Assembly: GCF_014200455.1 (NCBI RefSeq)
Contig: NZ_JACHBW010000019.1
Location: 1 to 64,000, forward strand
Reading direction: 5' to 3'
DNA length: 64,000 nt
DNA from: Paraburkholderia bannensis
Lineage (GTDB): Bacteria; Pseudomonadota; Gammaproteobacteria; Burkholderiales; Burkholderiaceae
Part shown: positions 42,851 through 50,905 of the stretch, in pieces
How the letters are laid out: each line of letters starts with the position of its first letter
How positions within the stretch are numbered: position 1 is the first letter of the stretch
Notes under the pieces: generated by a model
What the model was told of the DNA's origin: nothing
Seen by the model: only the letters and a program-made list of their open reading frames with translations
Database searches by the model: none
Translations under genes and position numbers: made by a program

Positions 42851-43732
42851 ATGACGCAATCGACGAAATCCCCCGCACGCACCTTTCCGCTGGCCGGCCG
42901 CAGCGTCAACCGCATGGGCTACGGCGCCATGCAACTGGCTGGTCCGGGCGTATTCGGGCCGCCGAAGGACCGCGCGCAAGCCGTCGCGGTGCTGCGCGAG
43001 GCGCTTGCGCTGGGCGTAAACCACATCGACACGAGCGACTTCTACGGCCCGCACGTGACCAACCAGATCATCCGTGAGGCGCTGCATCCCTATCCCGCCG
43101 ATCTGACGCTCGTCACCAAGGTGGGCGCAGTGCGCGACGACAAAGGCGCGTGGCTGCCCGCACTCGAACCCGCGGACATCGAGCGCGCCGTGCACGACAA
43201 CCTGCGCAATCTGGGCCTCGACGTGCTCGATATCGTGAACCTGCGCATCATGGGCGACATCCATCAGCCGTCCGAAGGCCCGATCGAGCGCCAGATGGAA
43301 GCGCTCGCGACGCTGCGCCAGCGGGGCCTCGTGCGCCATATCGGCATATCGAACGCGACGGCAAAGCAGATCGCCGATGCGGGCCGCTTCGCCCCGATCG
43401 TCTGCGTGCAGAACCACTACAACCTCGTGAATCGCGCCGACGATGCACTGATCGACACCCTCGCCGCCCAAGGCATCGCGTACGTGCCGTTCTTCCCGCT
43501 GGGCGGCTTCACGCCGATCCAGTCGTCGGCACTGTCGGCGCTTGCCCAGTCGCTGGACACCACGCCGATGACGGTTGCGCTCGCCTGGCTGCTACATCGC
43601 GCGCCCAATATCCTGCTGATTCCTGGCACCTCGTCGCTGGCGCATCTGCGCGAAAACATGCAGGCCGAAACGCTCGAATTGAGCGAAGACGTGCTCGCGC
43701 AGCTCGACGCCATCGGCAAAAAATCGAACTGA
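42851..43732 (+). CDS. Aldo/keto reductase
   Basis: A 293-residue TIM-barrel oxidoreductase. Asp60 and Tyr65 (NHIDTSDFYG) and Lys90 (LVTKVG) of the catalytic tetrad are present; the position usually held by the active-site His is in DIVNLRIMGD, where Leu-Arg stand instead, as in some pyridoxal-reductase-like members. RHIGISNATAKQI and IPGTSSLAHLRENMQAETLELS are family segments for NADPH binding. The substrate is unknown. GAGGAG lies before ATG 42851. It is controlled, by position, by the divergent LysR gene. Confidence 0.9.
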   Translation: MTQSTKSPARTFPLAGRSVNRMGYGAMQLAGPGVFGPPKDRAQAVAVLREALALGVNHIDTSDFYGPHVTNQIIREALHPYPADLTLVTKVGAVRDDKGAWLPALEPADIERAVHDNLRNLGLDVLDIVNLRIMGDIHQPSEGPIERQMEALATLRQRGLVRHIGISNATAKQIADAGRFAPIVCVQNHYNLVNRADDALIDTLAAQGIAYVPFFPLGGFTPIQSSALSALAQSLDTTPMTVALAWLLHRAPNILLIPGTSSLAHLRENMQAETLELSEDVLAQLDAIGKKSN

Positions 43733-43870
43733 GTGAACTGAGCTAAGCGTGCAAGGCGGGCGAAGCGGGCAATCTGAGCGCCGTCGCACACGCGGGAATG
43801 GACCTTGCGCCCAGAATGGGTCCAGTGTGAATTCGCGCTGAGTCGCGCGCGACTTGCGGAGGATCCAACG

Positions 43871-44314
43871 ATGCCAGCAATCCACCTCCGGCGCGGCGCC
43901 CGTGCGGCAGTGCTAGCGGCGGCTTTCGCAGGCGCGTCGCCCTGCATGCAGGGCGCTCGCGCCACTGGAAAATTCGATGGCACATGGAGCGTGACGCTCA
44001 CCTGCCAGACCGGCCCGGACGGCGCTTATAGCTACACCTTCCACTTCCCGGCGACGGTGGTGGACGGCGTGCTGCACGGCGAGCGCGGTAATAAAGGGCG
44101 CGGCGGCTGGTTTACACTGGACGGCAAGATCGAACCGGACGGCGGTTCCACGCTGATCGGCCAAGGCCTGACGAGCGCGCCGGGCTACACGGTCGGTCAT
44201 ATGGACCCGCTCACGCCCTACGAATACAACGTCAGCGCCCATTTCGACGCGGCCTCGGGCACCGGCTCGCGCACCACTACGCGGCAATGCGACTTCGTGT
44301 TCGTGAAGCAATAG
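43871..44314 (+). CDS. Secreted protein of unknown function (147 aa)
   Basis: A 147-residue protein with a signal peptide (basic HLRRGAR then AAVLAAAFAGASP), probably cleaved near ARA. The mature part begins KFDGTWSVTLTCQ and contains YSYTFHFPATVVDGVLHGERG and ending RQCDFVFVKQ; a Cys pair near each end could form a disulfide. The pattern of short strands suggests a small beta-barrel, with GTWSVTLTC reminiscent of a recurrent unnamed Burkholderia secreted family. GGAGG precedes ATG 43871. It is monocistronic. Confidence 0.75.
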   Translation: MPAIHLRRGARAAVLAAAFAGASPCMQGARATGKFDGTWSVTLTCQTGPDGAYSYTFHFPATVVDGVLHGERGNKGRGGWFTLDGKIEPDGGSTLIGQGLTSAPGYTVGHMDPLTPYEYNVSAHFDAASGTGSRTTTRQCDFVFVKQ

Positions 44315-44354
44315 CCGCGCGAGCAAGACGCATCGACGGACCGCATCGACGGAC

Positions 44355-44385
44355 GAAAAAAAGCCGCGGTTCGAAAACCGCGGCT
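44355..44385 (-). terminator. Rho-independent terminator of the small acidic protein gene
   Basis: AGCCGCGGTT and AACCGCGGCT pair over 10 bp with a 4-base loop; the A-run at 44355-44361 becomes a T-run on the minus strand, so it stops leftward transcription from the gene ending at 44536. Confidence 0.8.
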
Positions 44386-44535
44386 CATGAAGTCCTGCCA
44401 CTCTCATCCGGCTCGCGCCGTTCCCTCAAACGATGCGTCCGGGAACCCCGTGCTGTTTCTTCGCGCGCTGCTACGTGATGCCAGGTGTTGCTACGTGGCG
44501 CTACGCGTATTCCTTCTGCTGGCTCCGTGCCGCCC

Positions 44536-44769
44536 TCAGGCTTGCGGATCCGCCGAAGCATCGCCGGCGTCGGCTTGCTGCGTGCCGTCGTCTGCCTGCT
44601 TCTCGTCTTCTTTCTTTTCGACCAGCTTTTCGAGCGCGCCGGCGCCCTCGAAACCGGCCACCGCTGCGGCGGCCTTGGTCAGAAAACCGGCGTCCGGATC
44701 GACCTTATCCGTCGCTTCGACGGCAGCCACTGCGCCGGCGATTTCGCCTACCTTGTCCAGAATGCCCAT
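44536..44769 (-). CDS. Small acidic helical protein (77 aa)
   Basis: A 77-residue protein, MGILDKVGEIAGAVAAVEATDKV onwards, with alternating Ala/Glu/Val typical of an amphipathic helix, then FLTKAAAAVAGFEGAGALEKLVEKKEDEKQ and an acidic Ala/Asp tail. There is no signal peptide. GGAGGGG just before the ATG supports translation. I do not recognise a family. It has its own terminator 150 bp downstream. Confidence 0.65.
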   Translation of the reverse strand: MGILDKVGEIAGAVAAVEATDKVDPDAGFLTKAAAAVAGFEGAGALEKLVEKKEDEKQADDGTQQADAGDASADPQA

Positions 44770-45078
44770 TTGACCCCTCCGGTTCATGCCAGTTGACGCT
44801 TCGGGCGCATCACGCCTGAAGCACACACCCATCGACCCTGCCGATCCTGCTTTCCCTGCTTTTTTGCCTGTCGAGGTGCCGCTGCGGCGCCACGCGGTAT
44901 CGCCAACATGCCGCCTTCGAGCAATTCCGTTGCCGCTGCACCCTTCTCCCACCGCCCGCTTCGCTGCCGGACAGAAGCGAGGCGCTGGCGTTGATGCATT
45001 GTCGACGCGCGCGACGAGCAGAGCAACCATAAATCGCCGTTTCTGACAATGGTTAACGATTCAATCTTCGGATGTTTA
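44770..45078. other. Intergenic region before the small-RNA locus
   Basis: About 300 bases with no supported gene. It carries the promoter of the small acidic protein gene, reading left. The plus strand has an open frame from 44786 but no ribosome binding site or protein-like composition. Confidence 0.4.
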
Positions 45079-45107
45079 TTGCGATGCATCAAAGGCTTAC
45101 CTATACT
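45079..45107 (+). promoter_or_regulatory. Near-consensus sigma-70 promoter
   Basis: TTGCGA (45079-45084), a spacer of exactly 17 bases, and TATACT (45102-45107). Start of transcription is expected near 45114. No coding frame begins within 150 bases downstream before a terminator. Confidence 0.7.
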
Positions 45108-45113
45108 GAATTT

Positions 45114-45169
45114 GTCTCCTCCATGTCTCCTTAGACGTGGTTCAAGCCCGCCTCCACGCGGGCTTTTTT
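45114..45169 (+). ncRNA. Candidate small RNA or leader attenuator (about 56 nt)
   Basis: Between the sigma-70 promoter and a textbook terminator lies a transcript of about 56 nt. It folds into CCATGTCT-CCTT-AGACGTGG (45121-45140, one G-U pair) and the terminator hairpin. Three C-rich motifs are exposed: TCTCCTCC in the 5' single strand, CTCCTT at the first loop and CTCCAC in the terminator loop. Each could pair with Shine-Dalgarno sequences, as in anti-SD small RNAs of other Proteobacteria. Alternatively it is an attenuator leader of the exporter gene 110 bp downstream. Confidence 0.55.
45144..45169 (+). terminator. Rho-independent terminator of the small RNA
   Basis: AAGCCCGC and GCGGGCTT form an 8-bp stem with loop CTCCAC followed by six T. 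It lies downstream of no long open frame, only of the short transcript above. Confidence 0.92.
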
Positions 45170-45279
45170 CTTTCCCGTGACGCACGCCTGCCGCTCACCG
45201 TCTCAATTCACGCCTGCCTGCTGCTGCATGCGCTGGCATAATCCGGGTTCCCTTTTTCGATCCCTGCCAGGCCGTTGCA

Positions 45280-45921
45280 ATGAACCTCCATACCTGGTGG
45301 CTGTTCCTCGCCACCGTCTTCGTCGTCTGCGCCATCCCCGGTCCCAATATGCTGCTGATCATGTCGCACGGCGCGCAGTACGGCCTGCGCCGCACCGGCG
45401 CGACCATGGGCGGCTGCCTGTCCGCGCTCGTGCTGATGCTGGCCGTTTCCGCCGCCGGTCTCGGCGTATTCCTGCAGGCATGGCCGACCATGTTCAACGT
45501 GCTGCGCTTTGTCGGCGCGGGCTATCTGGTCTATCTGGGCATCAAGGCGTGGAGCGCGCCCGTCGAGTCGAACGAACACGCCGATGCCGGGACCGAAGCG
45601 CTCACGGCCCGTCCGACGCGTTCGGCCGCCACGCTGTTCCGCAACGGCTTCCTGGTGGCAAGCAGCAACCCGAAGGCGATCCTGTTCGCCGCCGCGCTGC
45701 TGCCGCAGTTCATCGACGCGAGCCGCCCGACGCTGCCGCAATTCGGCGTGCTGGTCGCGACTTTCGCGGTCTGTGAAGTGAGCTGGTATCTGGTCTACGC
45801 GAGCTTCGGCACGCGCATCGGCGCAACGCTGAAGAGCCAGCGCGTGGCCAGAGTGTTCAATCGCGTGACGGGCGGCGTGTTTGTCGGCTTCGGCGCGATG
45901 ATGGCGCTGATGCGCCAGTAA
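45280..45921 (+). CDS. LysE/RhtB-family amino-acid exporter
   Basis: A 213-residue inner-membrane protein with six hydrophobic segments. FVVCAIPGPNMLLIMSHGAQYGLRRTG is the family signature (PGPN motif) in helix 1 and loop, and FRNGFLVASSNPKAILFAAALLPQF is the second conserved block. RhtB-type proteins export homoserine, threonine or related amino acids. The nearby terminator at 45144-45169 might regulate it. It is directly followed by transposase debris. Confidence 0.9.
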   Translation: MNLHTWWLFLATVFVVCAIPGPNMLLIMSHGAQYGLRRTGATMGGCLSALVLMLAVSAAGLGVFLQAWPTMFNVLRFVGAGYLVYLGIKAWSAPVESNEHADAGTEALTARPTRSAATLFRNGFLVASSNPKAILFAAALLPQFIDASRPTLPQFGVLVATFAVCEVSWYLVYASFGTRIGATLKSQRVARVFNRVTGGVFVGFGAMMALMRQ

Positions 45922-45956
45922 ACGAAACAGGGCAGCCTCGCGTGGTACGGGAACCA

Positions 45957-46357
45957 TTAATCTTTATAAGTTGAAACTTTAATGGTTTCCTTATCTGCCT
46001 CGATATCTTCGCCTTCCTTTATCACACCATTCGTGTGCAATTTCCTTACCAAGAGCAACGCAACATGAATGTCGAGACGACGCTCAAAGCGAATGCGCAG
46101 CTTGCCGAATCCGGCAAACCAGGCACGCGTGCGTTCGACCACCCAGCGATGTCGTCCGAGCCGCTCTTTGCTTTCTACGCCTCGACGGGCGACACGTGCC
46201 GTCATTGCCACGCTGCCCCAGGCTAACGTCGGCAGCGGGCGAACTCATAGCCCTTTTCCGCACGCAACTTGCCCGAGCATTTGCAGGGCTGGCCATTCAA
46301 GCCTGACACCGCCGGAATTGCATCGAGCGTGGGCTCGAATGCCATCGAGTCATGCCG
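45957..46357 (-). pseudogene. IS5-family transposase remnant (truncated and frameshifted)
   Basis: The minus strand reads NRHDSMAFEPTLDAIPAVSG, then KLRAEKGYEFARCRR in one frame, then after a single frameshift ARVARRGVESKERLGRHRWVVERTRAWFAGFGKLRIRFER in another, which is the catalytic Glu segment of IS5 transposases. The N-terminal half is missing and the C-terminal end runs into foreign sequence. At about 46357 it abuts an IS110 fragment. Confidence 0.8.
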
Positions 46358-46690
46358 GTTGTCTTCCAGTTGCATACGGTCGACGTTGCCGCCGGGAAGG
46401 TCGGGCGAGTGAAACTCAAGCGAGGTGACGTCGCGGATTTCCTGGCAAAGAGGGAGCGCTCACTCGTGGCCAGCGAAGCGTGCGGTGGTGCACATTACTG
46501 GGCCCGGCAACTGCAAAAGCTTGGTCATGAACTGAGGCTTATTGCAGCGCATTCAGTGAGACTCTTCGTTTTGCGCAACAAATCCGATGCGGCCGATGCG
46601 CGCGGTATCTGGACTGCGGTCCAGCAGCCGGAAGCCCGGTTTGTCGCCGTCAAAAACGAAACGCAGCACTCCCCGATTCCCGGAGCGGTT
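46352..46690 (+). pseudogene. IS110-family transposase fragment
   Basis: The plus strand reads VFQLHTVDVAAGKVGRVKLK, then ASEACGGAHYWARQLQKLGHELRLI and LRNKSDAADARGIWTAVQQPEARFVAVK, which is the N-terminal DEDD domain of IS110 transposases. The first residues (with the first Asp) and the whole C-terminal half are missing. Confidence 0.8.
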
Positions 46691-46867
46691 CACTATCCGG
46701 ATATTCAGTAAAACTGATGTCGATAACAAGCTGGATATGAATATGATGCCGTCGGGATAACGCACTTTCCTCGTGGCTATCCAGGGTATGGATGACGGTC
46801 TTTGCTTGAGAACGCGAACATGCCTTACATACATACGCGCATGCATGCTCGAGCTCGATCTATCGCT

Positions 46868-47660
46868 TTAAAACTTGTGGCGGATGCCCGCGCGGACTGA
46901 ACTTTGACGGTCGCTCGTCGAGGGCGTCAGGTTGTTGATCCCCGCGACCGCCGCCGTGCCGGTGGAATCGGTGCCTTTAGCCTTCTGGTACACGCCGATC
47001 AGATAAACATCAGTGCGCTTTGCCAGGAAGTAGTCCGCGCCGATGCGTAGCAGCTGTAGACCGGCGACGAGATGAAGTTCGCGCTCGCGGTAGGTGGAGT
47101 GCTCGCGCCGTTGTCGCCGAAGAAGCCGACGTTCGGATTGCGCGCGTTCAGTGAACCGACACCCAGCGTAAGTGGGCCGTTCGCGTAGCCTGCGCCGAGC
47201 GACCACAACTGGTTGCGCGAGCCCGCGCCTGCCACGCCACCCAGACTATAAACGCCGCCGAGCGAAATTCCGTAGTATGACTTACTTGTGAACTTGATCG
47301 CGTTATTCACGCGATATGCGTTGTTGAGGTTGTCCAGATCGCCCGGATGAGCGCCGATATATCCCGCCCACTGTGTGCCGGACTCGAACGGGCCTACATA
47401 GTCGACAACCGAGTCATATTGACGTCCGAGCGACACGGTGCCGTAAGCGCTGGACAAGCCCACATATGCCTGGCGACCGAACATCAGGCCTTGGGTGCTT
47501 GCGCGATTCCTTTGCGCAAGCGAGCCGCTATTGAGGTCGAAGCCGGTCTCCAACACGAACAGGGCCGCGAGCCCACCGCCGAGCTCTTCTCTTCCCCTGA
47601 GCACAGCGGCTTGCCTGCAACTGCAAGCAGCGCCAGAGAAGTTCTCAAGGCAAGTCTCAT
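46868..47660 (-). pseudogene. Burkholderia-type porin pseudogene
   Basis: An ATG at 47660 begins a porin signal peptide (MRLALRTSLALLAVAG). After a deletion and frame change the sequence continues as ELGGGLAALFVLETGFDLNSG, GRQAYVGLSSAYGTVSLGRQYD, SKSYYGISLGGVYSLGGVAG and GPLTLGVGSLNARNPN. A second shift near 47030 leads to GADYFLAKRTDVYLIGVYQKA and the terminal strand SSVRAGIRHKF, with the C-terminal Phe needed for outer-membrane insertion. About 50 residues of the first strands are missing and no single frame covers the gene, so it is dead. Confidence 0.8.
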
Positions 47661-47985
47661 ACGTGTGTATTCCGTTAGCGAGAAGCTTTATTAAAGGACG
47701 CGATGAAGGCTCATTGCGGTGATGAAGGCGATGCGATATGCAGTCTGCGGGCGACCATTTCACGCGACAAATAAATCAAAAGCATGGCAATCGATAAGCG
47801 CGATTGATATGCCGCGCAAAGCAAAGACCAGTACTTACTCCTCACAGATCCACATGCACGAAATTCATATCGTGCATTTTTGTCTCGAATTTGACCGCGA
47901 TTGTCGAGACTCATATCGTGGACACATCGCAGCGATACGACTCGCGCCGCTTCTCAAGCATCAGCGAAGCGGGAACCATCACTTC

Positions 47986-49065
47986 ATGTCTTCCCCAACA
48001 ATGAACCCTGAAGCTTTGAACTCCGATCCAGGCGCGCTCGCTCACCCCAGATCCGCGCATCCCGCAAACAACTTGCGCCGTGCCGTCACCACGGCAGTGC
48101 TCGGCCAAATCCTTGAGTGGTATGACTTCTTCTTGTATGGCACCGCCGCCGCGCTCGTCTTCGGCAAGCTGTTCTTTCCGGTCGGCACTGATCCGCTGAC
48201 GGGCACCATCGCCGCATTCGGCGGTTTCACGGTCGGCTTCATTGCGCGACCGATCGGCGGAGTGCTATGCGGGCATATCGGCGATCGCTACGGTCGCAAG
48301 ACAGTGATGATGCTCACACTTCTTACGATGGGCACTGCCACGGTCCTGATGGGCGCTTTGCCAACGTATCAGCAGGTGGGCATTGCGGCGCCCGTCATGT
48401 TGGTTCTTTTGCGCATTCTTCAGGGGCTAGCGGCAGGTGGTGAATGGAGCGGCAGCATTCTGCTCATTCACGAGAACGCGCCGCAGTCCAGGCGCGGAGC
48501 ACTCGCGGCATGGAGCCCCTGCGGCGCCGCACTCGGCTTCGTACTGTCCACTGGCGCATTCCTTCTGGCGCAGAACCTTCCGGCCAGTGACTTCCAGAGC
48601 TGGGGCTGGCGCCTTCCGTTTCTCGCCAGCATTGCACTGGTCTTCCTCGGCCTGTGGATGCGCCGCTCCGTTGGCGAAAGCGTCGCGTTCGCCAAAGTGA
48701 AGGCGACGCGCCACGAAAGCCGGACGCCTGTAATCGAAGTGCTGCGCCAATGTCCGCGCGAAGTGCTCACCGTGTTCGGCTTGCGCTTTGGCGAGGGCGC
48801 GGCCTCCTATCTCTTCTTCGCATTTTCGATCGCCTACGGGCAGTTTCTCGGCGTCAAATCGAGCTGGATTCTCAGCGGCCTGTGCATTTCGATGCTGCTG
48901 ATGATCCCGACCTCGCTGCTCTTCGGCTGGGTGACCGACAAGGTCGGACGCAAGCCTGTGTATCTCGCCGGTGCGATCGCCATTGTGCTTGTTGCGTGGC
49001 CATATTTCGCGCTGCTCGGCTCGGGCGAGTACTGGAAGGTCGTCGCCGCGCTCATCCAGCCATGA
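47986..49065 (+). CDS. MFS metabolite transporter, C-terminally truncated by gene fusion
   Basis: A 359-residue frame of the metabolite:H+ symporter (ShiA/ProP-like) group. Landmarks are AVLGQILEWYDFFLYGTAAALVFGKLFF in helix 1, GDRYGRKTVMM after helix 2, LLRILQGLAAGGEWSGS in helix 4 and GWVTDKVGRKPVYLAG between helices 8 and 9. It stops at 49065 after YWKVVAALIQP, about 80-100 residues short of the family, missing the last membrane helices. The break coincides with the start of monooxygenase sequence. Probably non-functional. ATG 47986 is chosen; 48001 is possible. Confidence 0.78.
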   Translation: MSSPTMNPEALNSDPGALAHPRSAHPANNLRRAVTTAVLGQILEWYDFFLYGTAAALVFGKLFFPVGTDPLTGTIAAFGGFTVGFIARPIGGVLCGHIGDRYGRKTVMMLTLLTMGTATVLMGALPTYQQVGIAAPVMLVLLRILQGLAAGGEWSGSILLIHENAPQSRRGALAAWSPCGAALGFVLSTGAFLLAQNLPASDFQSWGWRLPFLASIALVFLGLWMRRSVGESVAFAKVKATRHESRTPVIEVLRQCPREVLTVFGLRFGEGAASYLFFAFSIAYGQFLGVKSSWILSGLCISMLLMIPTSLLFGWVTDKVGRKPVYLAGAIAIVLVAWPYFALLGSGEYWKVVAALIQP

Positions 49066-49639
49066 CCTGCGCCTGAAAGACAAATACGTCGAGGAACAAT
49101 GGACCTTCGTGCGCGGAGGCACACCGCTGATCGATGAACCACTGTATCGGTATCCCGCCGTCGCCTATCAAGCCCAGGTGCACGCGGCGGTAAACATCGG
49201 TCTGGCACGCGCCGCTCTCGACATGCTGGCGGGGATGTCCGGAGTGACAAAGACCACGACAGGTGCGCCGCGTCTTGCTGATCGCGCCTACTATCGCTCG
49301 GGGCTCGCACAAGCGGAAGCGCAATTGCGCAGCGCGCGGGCGTTCTTCTTCGAATGCGCGGAAGCATCGTGGCGCACGGTGCTCGCCGGCGACCCGGTGT
49401 TGCCTGCAGAAGCAAATTTGTTGCGCCTCTCCGCCACGCATGCGGCCCATACCTGCGCCGATATCGTAATGCAGGCGTACAAGATGGCGGGCATCAGTGC
49501 GATCTATCGTGAGAACCGGATGCAGCGTCTGGTACGCGATTCGATCGTTGTCACCCAACACGCCTTCCTCGGCGAAGGTAACTACGATGCATCGGGCGCG
49601 ATCTTCGTTGGCATTCCGCCCATCACGCCGTATCCCTGA
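49060..49639 (+). pseudogene. 3' fragment of an acyl-CoA-dehydrogenase-fold flavin monooxygenase
   Basis: The frame reads HDLRLKDKYVEEQWTFVRGG (in part), then AVNIGLARAALDMLAG, ARAFFFECAEASWRTVLAG, LRLSATHAAHTCADIVMQAYKMAG and FLGEGNYDASGAIFVG. This is the C-terminal helical bundle of class D two-component flavin monooxygenases (HsaA/DszC type). The N-terminal and FAD-binding halves are missing; the coding frame is open upstream only through transporter DNA in the wrong frame. Its usual partner, a flavin reductase, is intact next door. Confidence 0.7.
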
Positions 49640-49667
49640 ATCCGCAAGCCCGGAAAGGACACCAGTC

Positions 49668-50186
49668 ATGACCAACGATCAAGCGCGTGCAGAATTTCGC
49701 AACGCAATGGCTTCGCTCGGCGCGGCCGTCAATGTCATCACCACGGACGGCTCACACGGACGCTGCGGTATCACAGCAAGCGCCGTTTGCTCCGTGACCG
49801 ATACGCCGCCAACAATGCTAGTCTGCATCAATCAGTCGAGTTATGTTCACGATGTGCTGCTCACCAACGGCCGTGCGTGCATCAATGTGCTCGGCGCGCA
49901 TGCGGAGGAACTGGCACGCGTGTTTGCCGGCATAGATGGATGCTCGATGGAAGAACGCTTCGCGCGCTGCGGTTCGCGCCCGGGCGCCCTGCAACTTCCC
50001 GTGCTCGACGATGCCATTGCGAGTCTTGAAGGCCGCATCGTCGACAGCAAGAACGTCGGGTCGCATTCGGTGCTTTTCGTACAGGTGGACCATATCCGCT
50101 CGCGTGAAGACGGCGATGGTCTCGTGTACTTCGGCCGGCAGTTTCATCGGCTCACGCGCGCGGCAAATTCCTGCGAGGCGGCGTGA
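49668..50186 (+). CDS. Flavin reductase (HpaC-like)
   Basis: A 172-residue FMN-binding split-barrel protein: FRNAMASLGAAVNVITT at the start, CGITASAVCSVTDTPPTMLVCINQSS as the flavin-binding block, and NVLGAHAEELARVFAG. It uses NADH to supply reduced flavin to a two-component monooxygenase. The matching oxygenase is the truncated gene immediately upstream, so this copy has probably lost its partner. AAAGGA precedes ATG 49668. Confidence 0.88.
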   Translation: MTNDQARAEFRNAMASLGAAVNVITTDGSHGRCGITASAVCSVTDTPPTMLVCINQSSYVHDVLLTNGRACINVLGAHAEELARVFAGIDGCSMEERFARCGSRPGALQLPVLDDAIASLEGRIVDSKNVGSHSVLFVQVDHIRSREDGDGLVYFGRQFHRLTRAANSCEAA

Positions 50187-50872
50187 CCATGCAAGTTTGT
50201 CTGTTTCTGATCGGTGCGAGCGGACAGCAACCGCTGCTCGATGTCGCGCCGCTACGGGGCATCGACGGATTGCGCAGCCTGGTCGTGCACGAGCCGATAG
50301 CACGGCGCGTCGATCCACGCATCCCTCACTTCGCCGATGCGCCATCGTGCGTACTGCAACTTTATTTCGATGAACTTGCTGCACTCGAAGCGGCCACGAC
50401 CCTCGATGGGCCGATTCACCGCTCCCTGCAAAAGCAAGCGCCCATCAAGCGCTTTACGCAGCAAGTTATGGCAGTGCGCGCCCTGACGCCATCCACGCCG
50501 ATAGGTGCGGTAGGTGAATCCCGTGCCCATCGGTGTACCTACCTCGTCGCGTACGAAGGGCCGGCCGAAGACTTCGACACATGGCTCTCGTATTACCTGC
50601 AGCATCACGCGCCTCTGATGTCGACCTTGCCCGGACTGCGCGAGTTGGAGATCTACACGCGCGTCGATTGCACGAGCGGCCTGCCATGTGAGCGCGCGAA
50701 TGCGATGCAGCGTAACAAAGTCGTCTTCGACGACGCGAGCGCGCTCGCGCACGCGCTCGCCTCGCCGGTGCGCGATCTGATGCGCCGCGACTTCCATGCC
50801 TTGCCGCGCTACCGGGGAGGCGCGCCGCATTTTGCAATGCGCAGCACATACGGTAATTTCGCCATAGACTAG
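50183..50872 (+). CDS. EthD-like dimeric alpha/beta-barrel protein
   Basis: A 229-residue protein whose GTG start overlaps the reductase stop (GTGA). It appears to have two ferredoxin-like halves; the second has the EthD-type core YLVAYEGPAEDFDTWLSYYLQHHAPLMSTLPGLRELEIYTRVD with the conserved HHAPLM segment. Small EthD-like proteins accompany ring-cleaving and etherolytic pathways; their chemistry is often unknown. Coupling with a flavin reductase suggests a catabolic operon, now broken at its first gene. Confidence 0.7.
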   Translation: MTMQVCLFLIGASGQQPLLDVAPLRGIDGLRSLVVHEPIARRVDPRIPHFADAPSCVLQLYFDELAALEAATTLDGPIHRSLQKQAPIKRFTQQVMAVRALTPSTPIGAVGESRAHRCTYLVAYEGPAEDFDTWLSYYLQHHAPLMSTLPGLRELEIYTRVDCTSGLPCERANAMQRNKVVFDDASALAHALASPVRDLMRRDFHALPRYRGGAPHFAMRSTYGNFAID

Positions 50873-50905
50873 TGGCCACAAGGCGCAATCAGCGCTTGTT
50901 CGTGA

